DNA from: Saccharothrix sp. HUAS TT1
GTDB taxonomy: Bacteria; Actinomycetota; Actinomycetes; Mycobacteriales; Pseudonocardiaceae
Direction of reading: 5' to 3'
DNA length: 64,000 nt
Assembly (NCBI RefSeq): GCF_040744945.1
Contig: NZ_CP160453.1
Span: forward strand, 6,138,001 to 6,202,000
The notes under the pieces were generated by a model, which was not told the DNA's origin, made no database searches, and was given only the letters and a program-made list of their open reading frames with translations. Within the stretch, counting starts at the first letter, position 1. Each line of letters starts with the position of its first letter. Positions 34,310 to 42,659 of the stretch are shown in pieces. A program made the position numbers and the translations under genes.

Positions 34310-35134
34310 GTGCCGGGTGGGAGGCTGACCGACGAGGACCGCCGCGACATCGCGGACGGCCTGACCGACGGGCTCGGGTACGCCGAGATCGCCCGGCGGC
34401 TGGGCAGGCCGACGTCCACGATCACCCGCGAGGTCGGCCGCAACGGCGGTCCGAGCGACTACCGGGCCGACCGCGCCCACCGGGCCACCCGGCGACGCGC
34501 CCGCCGACACCGGACCGGCACGGCGCACGAGCCGCCGGACGCCGTCGGGGCGGACGGCCGCGACCCGGCGGTGGTGCTGGCGTTCGCCGACGAGTTCGCC
34601 GGCCTGGTGGAGCGGATGGGCGTGCCGCGGATGGCGGCCCGCGTGCTGGCGAGCCTGGTCACCACCGACTCCGGCGCGCTGACCTCCGCCGAGCTGGTGC
34701 GCAGGCTCCGGGTCAGCCCGGCCTCGGTGTCCAAGGCCGTCGGCTACCTCGAAGGGCTCGACTTCCTCCGCCGCGAGCGCGACCCCCGTCGGCGCGAGCG
34801 GTACCACGTCGACGACGACATGTGGCTGCGCACGTGGCTGACCAGCGCCCGGACCAACGCGGCGCTGGCGGACGCGGCCCGGCGCGGCGCCGAGGCGCTG
34901 GGCCCGGCCACGCCCGCCGGCGCCCGGCTGACCCACATGCGCCGGTTCTTCGACCAGCTCGGCGACGACATGTCCGGCGGGCCGTCCGCGGTGGTGGGCG
35001 ACGTGGTGGCCGTGCTGGCCGCGCTCGTCCGCGGGGCGGACCGGCGGACCGCGGACCGGCTCGCCGCCGATCTGGGCTGGCCACCGGACCGCGTCGCCAC
35101 GGCCCTGCGCGACGCGGAGCAGGTGATCCGCTAG
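34310..35134 (+). CDS. GbsR/MarR-type regulator with N-terminal IS30-like HTH_38
   Basis: The 274-residue protein begins with an HTH_38 motif (RLTDEDRRDIADGL, YAEIARRLGRPTSTITREVG), the type known from IS30 transposases. A basic linker (about residues 55-75) follows, then a GbsR/MarR winged helix (VLASLVTTDSGALTSAELVRR, SPASVSKAVGYLE, RRERDPRRRERY). Two DNA-binding domains in one chain may read two half-sites at once. It is divergent from the ABC-2 exporter. No transposase catalytic domain is present, so it is a regulator, not an insertion-sequence remnant. Confidence 0.8.
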   Translation: MPGGRLTDEDRRDIADGLTDGLGYAEIARRLGRPTSTITREVGRNGGPSDYRADRAHRATRRRARRHRTGTAHEPPDAVGADGRDPAVVLAFADEFAGLVERMGVPRMAARVLASLVTTDSGALTSAELVRRLRVSPASVSKAVGYLEGLDFLRRERDPRRRERYHVDDDMWLRTWLTSARTNAALADAARRGAEALGPATPAGARLTHMRRFFDQLGDDMSGGPSAVVGDVVAVLAALVRGADRRTADRLAADLGWPPDRVATALRDAEQVIR

Positions 35135-35156
35135 CGGCCCCCGCCCGGAGCACCGG

Positions 35157-35870
35157 TCATTGCGGGACGCACGGCTTGGGGGTCAGGGGCGCGGCGCCGT
35201 GACCCCGTGAGAGGTCGAACTGCACCAGCATCGGCGTGTTCGGCTGGACCGGCCCGAAGTCCAGGAGCACGATCCGCGTCCAGCCGCCGTCGGCGTCCAC
35301 GACCACGGCGGACTCGCTGACGTGCAGGCCGCCCACCGTGCAGGACAGGGTCGGCGTGATGACGGTCAGGTCGGCCACGCCGCTCAGGGCGGTGGTGCTG
35401 CCGCCGGCGACCACGGCGCAGCCGCTGCCGATGTTGCTGCCCGCGCACGTCGCCCCGTCCTGGTCGACGGAGATGAACGCCGCGCTGCCGACCGCCATCC
35501 GCACCCCTTCGAACACCTCCACGGGGTGGTCGCGCACGCGCAACTCCACCATGCGGGTCTCGACCGTCACCGCCGGCGGCGGCGCGGAGGACGTGGTGGA
35601 CGGCGTCGCGGAGGGCAGGACGGGAGGAGTCGGGACGTCGCGAACCGTCGGCGTGACCGCCGGATTGGCCTTTCGCGCCGAGTCGCCGGGCACCAGCGCC
35701 ACCACCGTGATCAGCAGGGGCAGCCACACGGCGACCAGCAGCACCGCCGAGACCTTCCGCACCTGCGCCAGGTGCACCCCGCCGAAGACCACGCCCGCCT
35801 GGACCACGGTGTGCACCGGCCCGGTCACCTCGTTCACCACCCGCGCGGGCACGCTCTCCGGCTCGGCCAC
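35157..35870 (-). CDS. Single-pass membrane protein of unknown function
   Basis: I do not recognise a family for the 237-residue protein. A short cytoplasmic N-terminus contains VNEVTGPVHTVVQAG and GGVHLAQV, resembling the NxVxGxVxxxVVQAG segments common in actinobacterial signalling proteins. One membrane helix follows (VSAVLLVAVWLPLLITVVAL), then a Thr/Pro/Ser-rich stalk and an extracellular beta-rich domain with four Cys. TAGCAT lies six bases before the GTG (35882-35877), the leaderless pattern. It converges with the HTH regulator and is divergent from the gene at 35989. Confidence 0.65.
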   Translation of the reverse strand: MAEPESVPARVVNEVTGPVHTVVQAGVVFGGVHLAQVRKVSAVLLVAVWLPLLITVVALVPGDSARKANPAVTPTVRDVPTPPVLPSATPSTTSSAPPPAVTVETRMVELRVRDHPVEVFEGVRMAVGSAAFISVDQDGATCAGSNIGSGCAVVAGGSTTALSGVADLTVITPTLSCTVGGLHVSESAVVVDADGGWTRIVLLDFGPVQPNTPMLVQFDLSRGHGAAPLTPKPCVPQ

Positions 35871-35988
35871 CGGTCCATGCTACTCAGCGCGAGTGGATCA
35901 TCACGCAGCGGAACGCGGTTCGCCCGGTCGACCACGTCCTCCGCGGTCGCGCGGCCGAGCGGGACGATCACCTGGCTACCATGGCCGC

Positions 35989-36621
35989 ATGGCCCTGATC
36001 CACCGCGCCACGCTCAGCCCCACCAAGCTCGAACTGCTCGCCGGCTGGTTGCCCGGCCGCGACTGGCGCACCGCGTCGACCGGCGAGGTGCGGCGGGTGG
36101 CGGGCTACCGCTTCGACGACCCGGCGGGCGAGGTCGGGATCGAGACGATGCTGGTCCGGGTCGGCGACGGGCCCGTGCTCCAGGTGCCGCTCACCTACCG
36201 CGGCGCACCCCTGGCCGGGGCCGACGAGTGTCTGATCGGCACCACCGACCACTCGGTGCTGGGCAAGCGGTGGGTCTACGACGCGACCGGCGACCCGGTG
36301 TACGCGGCGGCGCTGGCGAGCGCGATCCTCACCGGCAGCGGTCAGGCCGAGGAGTTCGTGCAGTGCGACGACCGGCTCGAACCGCGCGAGCCCACCATGG
36401 GCATCGCCGTCGGCGGAACCACCGACGGGACCGGTGACGTGGAGGTCGGCGCGGTCGAGCGCGTGGTCGACGGCGACCCGGCGGTCCTCGTCACGGGCGC
36501 CGTCGAGCTGGTCGTCCGCCGCCGCCTCGACACCGGGACCGAGCTGACCGGCGCGCTCCTGACCGGCACGTGGCCCGGCCAGGAGACGCCGGCGCCGCTG
36601 GCGTCCGTCACACCGCGCTGA
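35989..36621 (+). CDS. Maltokinase N-terminal-cap-like protein
   Basis: The 210-residue protein resembles the isolated maltokinase cap domain (PF18085) found as stand-alone proteins in actinobacteria. Motifs include LIHRATLSPTKLELLAGWLP, VAGYRFDDPAGEVGIETML, VPLTYRGAPLAGADECLIGT and SVLGKRWVYDATGDPVY. The function is unknown and no kinase core is present. TACCAT (35977-35982) lies six bases before ATG 35989, and no ribosome site is visible, so a leaderless mRNA is likely. A second ATG at 35981 is out of frame. Confidence 0.72.
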   Translation: MALIHRATLSPTKLELLAGWLPGRDWRTASTGEVRRVAGYRFDDPAGEVGIETMLVRVGDGPVLQVPLTYRGAPLAGADECLIGTTDHSVLGKRWVYDATGDPVYAAALASAILTGSGQAEEFVQCDDRLEPREPTMGIAVGGTTDGTGDVEVGAVERVVDGDPAVLVTGAVELVVRRRLDTGTELTGALLTGTWPGQETPAPLASVTPR

Positions 36622-36624
36622 GGC

Positions 36625-38067
36625 TCAGTCCTTCCAGGGCATCTCGTCGCGCAGTCCCTCGTGGATCGCGAAGGCGTTCTTCACCGCGGCCTTGAGCGCG
36701 CCCTCCACCCACCGGCGGTGCCTGCGGTCGCAGGCGTCGTTGGCGAACCAGACCCGGTTCACCGGCCGGATCACGTCCTCGTAGAACGCCTCGCTCATCT
36801 CGAACGCGCGGAACAGCGGGCCGATGCCGCAGGCGAACCAGTCCAGCGCCCAGTCCTTGTAGACGCCGAACTCGAACGTGTCCCGCGCCTCCGGGTGGAT
36901 CTTGACCAGGTCCTCCAAGGCCTGCATGACGCTCTCCTCGCCGGCCAGCGGCGTGTACGGCATGCTGTCCTGCTCCCAGCAGTACGACGCGATCATCACG
37001 CCCTTGCGGAACCGGGTGTCCTGGCCGGCGGGCGGGTAGACGATGTTGCGGATCGCCAGGTCGGTCACGGTGAGCCCGTGGGTGATGCCGTACCCGCTCT
37101 CCCACCACCGCTCGCTGAACTGCATGAACAACTTGTGCGCGCGGCCGTAGTAGGTGTTGCGGATGGCGTTCCACTTGTCCGGGTCCAGGCCCTCGATCTC
37201 CATGTGCCGCAAGCTCGCGAACGGCACCGTCACGATGCACTCGTCCGCCTCGACCGTCTGCGTCCGGCGGCCGGCCCGGAAGTGCACCCGCACCCCGCTG
37301 TCGTCCTGGTCGATGCCGTGCACCAGGGCGCCGAGCCGGATGTCGTCCATCAGCATCGGCTCGAACGCCCGCGGCAGCGAGTCCGCGCCCGCCACGATGT
37401 AGTTCAGGTGGCCGAACACGTCCTCGTAGTAGTGCGAGAACCACTCGACCAGCGAGAAGTGGTACCGGCCCTCCAGGTTGAACAGCGGGCCGAGCATCCC
37501 CAGCGCGCCGTCGCTCAGGCCGCGCTCCTTGAGGTAGCCGAGCAGCGTGTACCGGTCGTAGTCGGTCAGCAGCCGGTGCCAGGCCTTGTCCTCGTCCTCG
37601 TGCTCCATGATGTCGACCAGCGGCTGGACGGTGTGCCGCAGCAGGTCGTGCGGCGCCAGGTCCGCCTCGGCGGAGGTCAGGTCGAAGCTGAACTGGTCGG
37701 CGGTGAAGTCCCGCCGCCGCACGCCCTTGCCCTGGAGGTACACGAACGTGTCCTCGTCGTACATGGGGAACGGCTTGGTGGCGAGCTGGAACTTCTCGTC
37801 GATCAACCACGACACGAGCGGGTGCTGTTGGGGAAACCGCATCGCGCCGAATTCGCCGTACATGTCGCCCGCGAACTCGCGGTGGGTCAGGATTCGCCCG
37901 CCCAACCTGTTCTGGCCTTCGAGGATCGTCACCTCGTGGCCGGCTTCCTTCAGCAGCAGCGCCGCGGTCAACCCGGCCATCCCGGCGCCGACCACCACGA
38001 TCCGCCGCCGCGGCGCGGAGCTGTCGGGCAGACCCTGTTTGAGCAGGTCGAGCACGTCCAACGTCAT
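36625..38067 (-). CDS. Flavin monoamine / L-amino-acid oxidase
   Basis: The 480-residue FAD enzyme has a Rossmann motif VVVGAGMAGLTAALLLKEAG, an ILEGQNRLGGR loop and EFGAMRFP, all typical of the flavin amine oxidase family (PF01593). The C-terminal VWFANDACD replaces the usual FAGE-type FAD motif. The substrate is an amine or amino acid, oxidised to an imine with H2O2. Start ATG 38067 follows GAGG; an in-frame ATG at 38256 would add 63 residues with no family match. The tryptophan synthase genes 2.5 kb away make an indolic substrate conceivable, but nothing in the sequence proves it. Confidence 0.85.
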   Translation of the reverse strand: MTLDVLDLLKQGLPDSSAPRRRIVVVGAGMAGLTAALLLKEAGHEVTILEGQNRLGGRILTHREFAGDMYGEFGAMRFPQQHPLVSWLIDEKFQLATKPFPMYDEDTFVYLQGKGVRRRDFTADQFSFDLTSAEADLAPHDLLRHTVQPLVDIMEHEDEDKAWHRLLTDYDRYTLLGYLKERGLSDGALGMLGPLFNLEGRYHFSLVEWFSHYYEDVFGHLNYIVAGADSLPRAFEPMLMDDIRLGALVHGIDQDDSGVRVHFRAGRRTQTVEADECIVTVPFASLRHMEIEGLDPDKWNAIRNTYYGRAHKLFMQFSERWWESGYGITHGLTVTDLAIRNIVYPPAGQDTRFRKGVMIASYCWEQDSMPYTPLAGEESVMQALEDLVKIHPEARDTFEFGVYKDWALDWFACGIGPLFRAFEMSEAFYEDVIRPVNRVWFANDACDRRHRRWVEGALKAAVKNAFAIHEGLRDEMPWKD

Positions 38068-38093
38068 CGAGACCACCTCACACCCGATCCGGT

Positions 38094-38112
38094 ATCGCGG
38101 TCGCACCGCGAT
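38094..38112. promoter_or_regulatory. Inverted repeat upstream of the amine oxidase gene
   Basis: ATCGCGG (38094-38100) and CCGCGAT (38106-38112) form a perfect 7-bp inverted repeat spaced by TCGCA, 27 bases before the chosen oxidase start. The position suits an operator; it could also be a weak leader hairpin. Confidence 0.35.
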
Positions 38113-38310
38113 TTGCTTGGCAGTGGAGGTGGCCATCCCCGGTACCCGACCGTACTCGGTTGGAAACAGCCGGCCAACGCCCTGATGGGGTGAGAGGAAA
38201 TCACCGGTCGAGTGGTTATTCCGATGAATTGCGGTTCCGCAGCGCGAGCAAGTCAATCCCGGAGCGCGAACGCGGTGCGGACGACCTGCGCCGCCCGCAC
38301 CGCGTCGTCG

Positions 38311-38338
38311 GACCCCGGCGCGGTCACCGCCGCGCCGG
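38311..38338 (-). terminator. Hairpin terminator after the secreted-protein gene
   Basis: CCCCGGCGCGG (38311-38321) pairs perfectly with CCGCGCCGGGG (38328-38338) around a 6-base loop. It begins nine bases past the stop of the minus-strand gene ending at 38347. Confidence 0.7.
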
Positions 38339-38346
38339 GGCTCGGG

Positions 38347-39351
38347 TCAGTGCGAGACCTGCCAGTGGCTGTTCGCCGTTTGGAGGGTGAACGACAGCCC
38401 GTAGCAGCCGAAGTCCGTGCTGGACACGCTGCCCGGCGGGGTCACCGACGAGTTGCCGGTGGTCAGCGCCGTCCAGGTGCCGCTGACCTTGACCTGGAGG
38501 TTCGCGGCGTGGAACTGGGTGCCGTAGGTCTCGTCGCAGTAGTAGCCCTCGCCGGTGGCCGAGTTGTACTCGGTGTAGACCTCGAACATGCTCCAGCCGC
38601 CGTGCGGGTCGACCAGCTTGCTGGTGTCGGCGCTGGTGAACAGCGCGTCCCAGGTGGAGGTCGTGTAGTTGTACAGGTAGGCGGTCCACGAGTTGGTCAC
38701 GGCGTTGGTCTGCACGTCCAGCACCTCGTAGGCGGGCAGGCCCTGGAACGACGTGGTGTAGGTGCTCATGAACGTCGAGTCGATCCAGGCCACCGCGGCG
38801 AAGCCGGGCGAGGCCGCGCACCAGTCCCACGCGCCGACGCCGTTGCCGCCCTGCCAGTAGAACGTGGTGACCTCGATGCAGGTCTTGCCGCTCGGGACGA
38901 GCGTCGGCGCGTACACGATGTCGGGGTTGCCGGACGGGATGCTGATGCCGGGGTTGACGGTGTGGGTCGCCTGCGCGCCGTCGGAGACGACGGTCGGGAA
39001 CGCGCCCCAGACGGTGTGCAGCGCGCCGCTCCACGGCGGCAGGGGCAGGGCGCCGGCCCGCTGCTCCTGGCCCGCGCGCTGCCGGGCGTGGTCCGCCTTG
39101 AACGCCTCGCCCCGCTTGAGCACCTGCTCGCTGATCTTCGTGCCGGCCGCGGCCCTGGCCGCGTCACCGCGCACCGCGGGGACGAGCTTCCCGCTGACCG
39201 GGGAATCGGGCGTCGGACGGGCGGCCGGCGCCGGCGCGTCCGCCGCGGCGGCGGCCGTCACGGGCACGACGGGCACGAGCAGCGCCCCGGTGGCCAGCAG
39301 CGCGACCGCCGCGCGGCGCAACTTGCGGGTGGCGAGCGAAGATGACGGCAA
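38347..39351 (-). CDS. Secreted protein of unknown function
   Basis: The 334-residue product begins at TTG 39351 behind AAAGGAA and has a long signal peptide (LRRAAVALLATGALLVPVVP, then VTAAAAA). A Pro/Ala-rich propeptide-like stretch (to about residue 100) precedes a beta-rich domain with many aromatic residues (TFYWQGGNGVGAWDW, YNYTTSTWDALF, HGGWSMFEVYTEYN). Four cysteines (CIEV, DWCA, YYCD, FGCY) could form two disulphides. I recognise no catalytic motif. The look is of an extracellular carbohydrate-binding or adhesive protein. The gene stands alone with its own terminator. Confidence 0.7.
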   Translation of the reverse strand: MPSSSLATRKLRRAAVALLATGALLVPVVPVTAAAAADAPAPAARPTPDSPVSGKLVPAVRGDAARAAAGTKISEQVLKRGEAFKADHARQRAGQEQRAGALPLPPWSGALHTVWGAFPTVVSDGAQATHTVNPGISIPSGNPDIVYAPTLVPSGKTCIEVTTFYWQGGNGVGAWDWCAASPGFAAVAWIDSTFMSTYTTSFQGLPAYEVLDVQTNAVTNSWTAYLYNYTTSTWDALFTSADTSKLVDPHGGWSMFEVYTEYNSATGEGYYCDETYGTQFHAANLQVKVSGTWTALTTGNSSVTPPGSVSSTDFGCYGLSFTLQTANSHWQVSH

Positions 39352-39508
39352 AGCCGTTCCTTTCGACGGTGGACATCGGCGCAGCGCAACCGGAGGAAGA
39401 CGCGAACGGGCACGTGCCGTGTCCCCCCAGGACGTTGCGATGCTCCGAGCCTGCTCCCGCTCGGGGGGCGTGGCTATAGGGACGTCCGAACCGTCCTGCC
39501 GAAGCGGC

Positions 39509-40507
39509 TCAGAACGGCCAGAAGCGCTTCCTGCGCCGGGGTTCCCGCTTGCCGACGTCCTCCCGGCGGCGTTCCAGGTTGGAGAGCACGGCGTCCAGCA
39601 GGGCCTGGACGTCCTGTCCCTCGGCCAGCAGGCGGCGGAGCAGTCCGGCCGCCTCCTCGGTCGGCGCCAGCGCGTCCGCGTGCCGGTCCACCTCGGCGTA
39701 GTACGCGCCCAGGTTGTTGAGCACCATGGCGAGCCCGCGCACCGAGTCGGGGTCGTCGCCGCCCAGTTCCCGGCGGAGCGCGACGGCCTCCTCCGCGAGC
39801 GCGATGGCCGCCGCGGGCTCGCCGGAGTCGCGCAGGCCGTTGGCGAGGGTGTTCAGCGCGCCGGCCAGGTCCGGCAGGTACGCCGGGCTGGCGACGACCA
39901 GGCCGCGGTAGAGCGCGACGGCCTCCCTGGCGTGGCCCACCGAGTCCGCCGGCCGTTCGAGTTGCAGGTAGCGGTTGCCGAGGTTGGTCAGCGTCACCGC
40001 CAGGTCGGGCAGGAGGGCGGGGTGCTCGGGCACCGCGCGCCGGAACACCGCCACGGCCTCCGCCAAGGCGGTGGCGGCCTCTTCGTGCCGGCCGACCCGG
40101 GAGTGCCAGGTGGCGAGGGTGACCAGCGCGTTGGCGAGCCGGGGCAGGTGGGTCGGGTCGTCGGCCGCCAGGTCCCGCCACGTCGTGACGACCTCGCCGA
40201 AGGCGTCGAAGAGCTCGACGCGACCGGCCTGGACGTAGGCGAGGCCGAGGTTCTGCAGCACGGTGGCCAGCTCGGCGCGGTGGCGCGGGTCGGCGGCGGC
40301 GAGTTCCCGGTACGCGGCGACGGCTTCCTCGGTGGCGCCCACCGCGTCCTGCGCCCGGTCGGCGTTCAGGTAGACGGCGCCGAGGTTGTTCAGCGCCATG
40401 GCCAGGTCGATCCGGTGCCCGGCGTCCCCGACGGCCCGGGCGCGGTGGTGGATCAGCTCCTCTTCCAGCGCGGCGACCAGTTCCGCGCTCCGGTCGTGCT
40501 CCGGCAT
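39509..40507 (-). CDS. TPR repeat protein
   Basis: The 332-residue cytoplasmic protein consists of seven or so tetratricopeptide repeats of the TPR_10/12 type (ALNNLGAVYLNADRAQDAV, VLQNLGLAYVQAGR, TLTNLGNRYLQLERPADSV, VLNNLGAYYAEVDRHADAL), ending in a basic tail, EPRRRKRFWPF. Such scaffolds are frequent in this phylum near regulatory or conflict genes. The partner is unknown. ATG 40507 has a perfect AGGAGG five bases upstream. Confidence 0.8.
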   Translation of the reverse strand: MPEHDRSAELVAALEEELIHHRARAVGDAGHRIDLAMALNNLGAVYLNADRAQDAVGATEEAVAAYRELAAADPRHRAELATVLQNLGLAYVQAGRVELFDAFGEVVTTWRDLAADDPTHLPRLANALVTLATWHSRVGRHEEAATALAEAVAVFRRAVPEHPALLPDLAVTLTNLGNRYLQLERPADSVGHAREAVALYRGLVVASPAYLPDLAGALNTLANGLRDSGEPAAAIALAEEAVALRRELGGDDPDSVRGLAMVLNNLGAYYAEVDRHADALAPTEEAAGLLRRLLAEGQDVQALLDAVLSNLERRREDVGKREPRRRKRFWPF

Positions 40508-40601
40508 GCGGTCCTCCTGCGATGCGGGGCCGTGATCGGCGAGTCGCCACGGTAGCCCCCGGCCGCCGGGTCGCGGGGCGTTGCGCGGACCGGTCACCCG
40601 C

Positions 40602-40637
40602 TTGCCAGCGGGTCCGGAGAGTTCTAGAGTTCTAGAA
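40602..40637 (+). promoter_or_regulatory. Leaderless trpB promoter overlapped by a TCTAGA palindrome
   Basis: TTGCCA (40602-40607) and TAGAGT (40625-40630) are 17 bases apart, and the GTG start follows the -10 after seven bases, so the mRNA is probably leaderless. TTCTAGA-GT-TCTAGAA (40622-40637) is a perfect 7-bp inverted repeat covering the -10 and start point. TCTAGA is the core of operators bound by UTRA-type GntR regulators such as DasR/YvoA, and such a regulator ends this operon (42660). Confidence 0.7.
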
Positions 40638-41837
40638 GTGTCAGTTCCAGAGGTCGTCGACACCGGTGTGATGCGCGATCCCGACGCGGCCGGTCGATTC
40701 GGGAAGTTCGGCGGGCGCTACCTGCCGGAAGCGCTCGTGCCCGCCGCGCGGGCGGTCGAGGTGGCGTTCCGCGAGGCTTGGGCCGACGCCTCGTTCACGG
40801 CGGAGTACCGGCGGCTGCTCGCGACCTACGTGGGCAGGCCGACACCGTTGACGGAGTGCGCGCGGCTGTCGGAGGCGTTGGGCGTGCGGGTCCTGCTCAA
40901 GCGGGAAGACCTCGCTCACACCGGGTCGCACAAGATCAACAACGTGCTCGGCCAGGCGTTGCTCGCCCAGCGGATGGGCAAGCGCAAGCTGATCGCCGAG
41001 ACCGGCGCGGGGCAGCACGGCGTGGCCACCGCGACCGCCGCCGCCCTGCTCGGCCTGGCCTGCACCGTCTACATGGGACACACCGACGTGCGGCGGCAGC
41101 AGGTGAACGTGTTCCGGATGGAGCTGCTGGGCGCAGAAGTCGTGCCCGTGACGTCCGCGAACGGCGTGGGCACGCTCAAAGAGGCGACCAACGGCGCGTT
41201 GCGCGCGTGGGTGAACGAGACCGAGCACGCGCACTACTGCATCGGCTCCGTCATGGGCCCGCACCCGTACCCGTGGATGGTGCGCGAGTTCCAGCGCGTC
41301 ATCGGCGACGAGGCCCGCGCCCAGTGCGCCGAGCGGCTGCCGGGGGCCGTGCCGGACGTGGTGGTGGCGTGCGTCGGCGGCGGGTCGAACGCGGCGGGCA
41401 CGTTCGCCGGGTTCGTGGACACCCCGGCCCGGCTGGTCGGCGTGGAAGCGGCCGGCGGCAGCGCCGTCGACAAGGGCAGACCCGGTGTCCTGCACGGGTT
41501 CATGTCCCACTTCCTCCAGGACGACGACAGCCAGGTCCTGGAGGCGCACTCGATCTCGGCCGGCCTGGACTACCCGGGCGTCGGCCCCGAGCACGTGCAC
41601 CTCGCCGAGACCGGGCGGGTGCGCTACCCGAGCGTCACCGACGAGCAGGCGCTGCACGCGCTCAAGCTGGTGACCAGGACCGAGGGGATCCTCCCCGCGC
41701 TCGAATCGGCGCACGCCCTGGCCTGGGTGGTCGACGCCGCCGCGACCGGCGAGCTGGCAGCCGGCTCGACGGTGCTGGTCACCCTGTCCGGCCGCGGTGA
41801 CAAGGACGTCCAGCAGATCAGGGAGCACGTCGGATGA
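40638..41837 (+). CDS. trpB: Tryptophan synthase beta chain
   Basis: TrpB condenses indole with serine to make tryptophan, using PLP. The 399-residue protein has Lys99 in HTGSHKINN as the PLP Schiff base, the phosphate-binding GGGSNA loop and [13 protein letters not shown] near the start. It is of the TrpB1 type that partners TrpA. Its stop overlaps trpA by ATGA. No other trp genes are nearby, so this pair may be a second, separately controlled set. The GTG start has no ribosome site and fits a leaderless transcript. Confidence 0.95.
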   Translation: MSVPEVVDTGVMRDPDAAGRFGKFGGRYLPEALVPAARAVEVAFREAWADASFTAEYRRLLATYVGRPTPLTECARLSEALGVRVLLKREDLAHTGSHKINNVLGQALLAQRMGKRKLIAETGAGQHGVATATAAALLGLACTVYMGHTDVRRQQVNVFRMELLGAEVVPVTSANGVGTLKEATNGALRAWVNETEHAHYCIGSVMGPHPYPWMVREFQRVIGDEARAQCAERLPGAVPDVVVACVGGGSNAAGTFAGFVDTPARLVGVEAAGGSAVDKGRPGVLHGFMSHFLQDDDSQVLEAHSISAGLDYPGVGPEHVHLAETGRVRYPSVTDEQALHALKLVTRTEGILPALESAHALAWVVDAAATGELAAGSTVLVTLSGRGDKDVQQIREHVG

Positions 41838-42640
41838 GCGTCGCGGTGACCACGCTGGCAGACCACCTGCGGGCCGCCCGCGCCGAGGGGCGGCGGCTGC
41901 TGATCCCGTACGTCATGGCCGGTGTCGTGCCGGACTGGCTGGACCTGGTGCGCGGCGCGGCGGAGGCCGGCGCCGACGCGGTCGAGATCGGCCTGCCGTT
42001 CTCCGACCCGATGCTGGACGGGCCGACCGTGCAGCGGGCCGCCGCCCTGGCGGCCGGTCGCGGTGGCCGGCCGAGGCCGCTGCTGGACGAGCTGGCCGGG
42101 CTCGACCTCGACGTGCCGCTGGTCGTGATGACCTACGCGAACGTGGCCGTGACGTTGGCCCCGGAGCGCGGGGTCGGCGGGTTCGTCGACCACCTGGCGG
42201 AGGTCGGCGTGCGCGGCGTCATCGTGCCGGACCTGCCGCTGGAGGAGTCGGCGGAGTACCTGGCGCGGGCGGCGGAGGCCGAGGTGGCCGCGGTGCTGCT
42301 GGCCGCGCCCGCGTGCGACGACGACCGGTGCCGTGCGATCGCGCGGGCGTCGTCCGGGTTCGTGTACTGCATGAGCTCGATGCGGATCACCGGCGAGCGC
42401 GCCGACCTCGCCGTGACCGCCCGTGAGACCGCCCAGCGGCTCAAGGGCATGACCGACCTGCCGGTGGTGACCGGGTTCGGCATCTCGACCGCCGAGCACG
42501 CCGTGCGGGCGTGCGCGGACGCCGACGGCGTGGTGATCGGCTCGGCGCTGATGCGGATGGTGGTCGACGGCGCGCCGGTCGCCGAGGTCGTGGGCGCGGT
42601 GGCGGCGTTCCGCCGGGCGCTATCCTCGGTCGGGGGTTGA
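41834..42640 (+). CDS. trpA: Tryptophan synthase alpha chain
   Basis: TrpA splits indole-3-glycerol phosphate to indole, which is channelled to TrpB. The 268-residue TIM barrel keeps both catalytic acids, Glu51 ([10 protein letters not shown]) and Asp62 (MLDGPT). The usual phosphate-end motifs are VVTGFGIS and DGVVIGSAL. The loop-6 region reads [15 protein letters not shown], where most enzymes have a V-S-x-x-G-V-T-G pattern, a modest divergence. It is coupled to trpB and followed 19 bases later by the GntR regulator. Confidence 0.93.
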   Translation: MSVAVTTLADHLRAARAEGRRLLIPYVMAGVVPDWLDLVRGAAEAGADAVEIGLPFSDPMLDGPTVQRAAALAAGRGGRPRPLLDELAGLDLDVPLVVMTYANVAVTLAPERGVGGFVDHLAEVGVRGVIVPDLPLEESAEYLARAAEAEVAAVLLAAPACDDDRCRAIARASSGFVYCMSSMRITGERADLAVTARETAQRLKGMTDLPVVTGFGISTAEHAVRACADADGVVIGSALMRMVVDGAPVAEVVGAVAAFRRALSSVGG

Positions 42641-42659
42641 GAGTCGGGAGTTCCCACCG

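Noticed and set aside
34310..34450. IS30-like HTH considered as a transposase remnant
   Set aside because: The HTH continues in frame into an intact GbsR/MarR domain, with no DDE core or terminal inverted repeats nearby.
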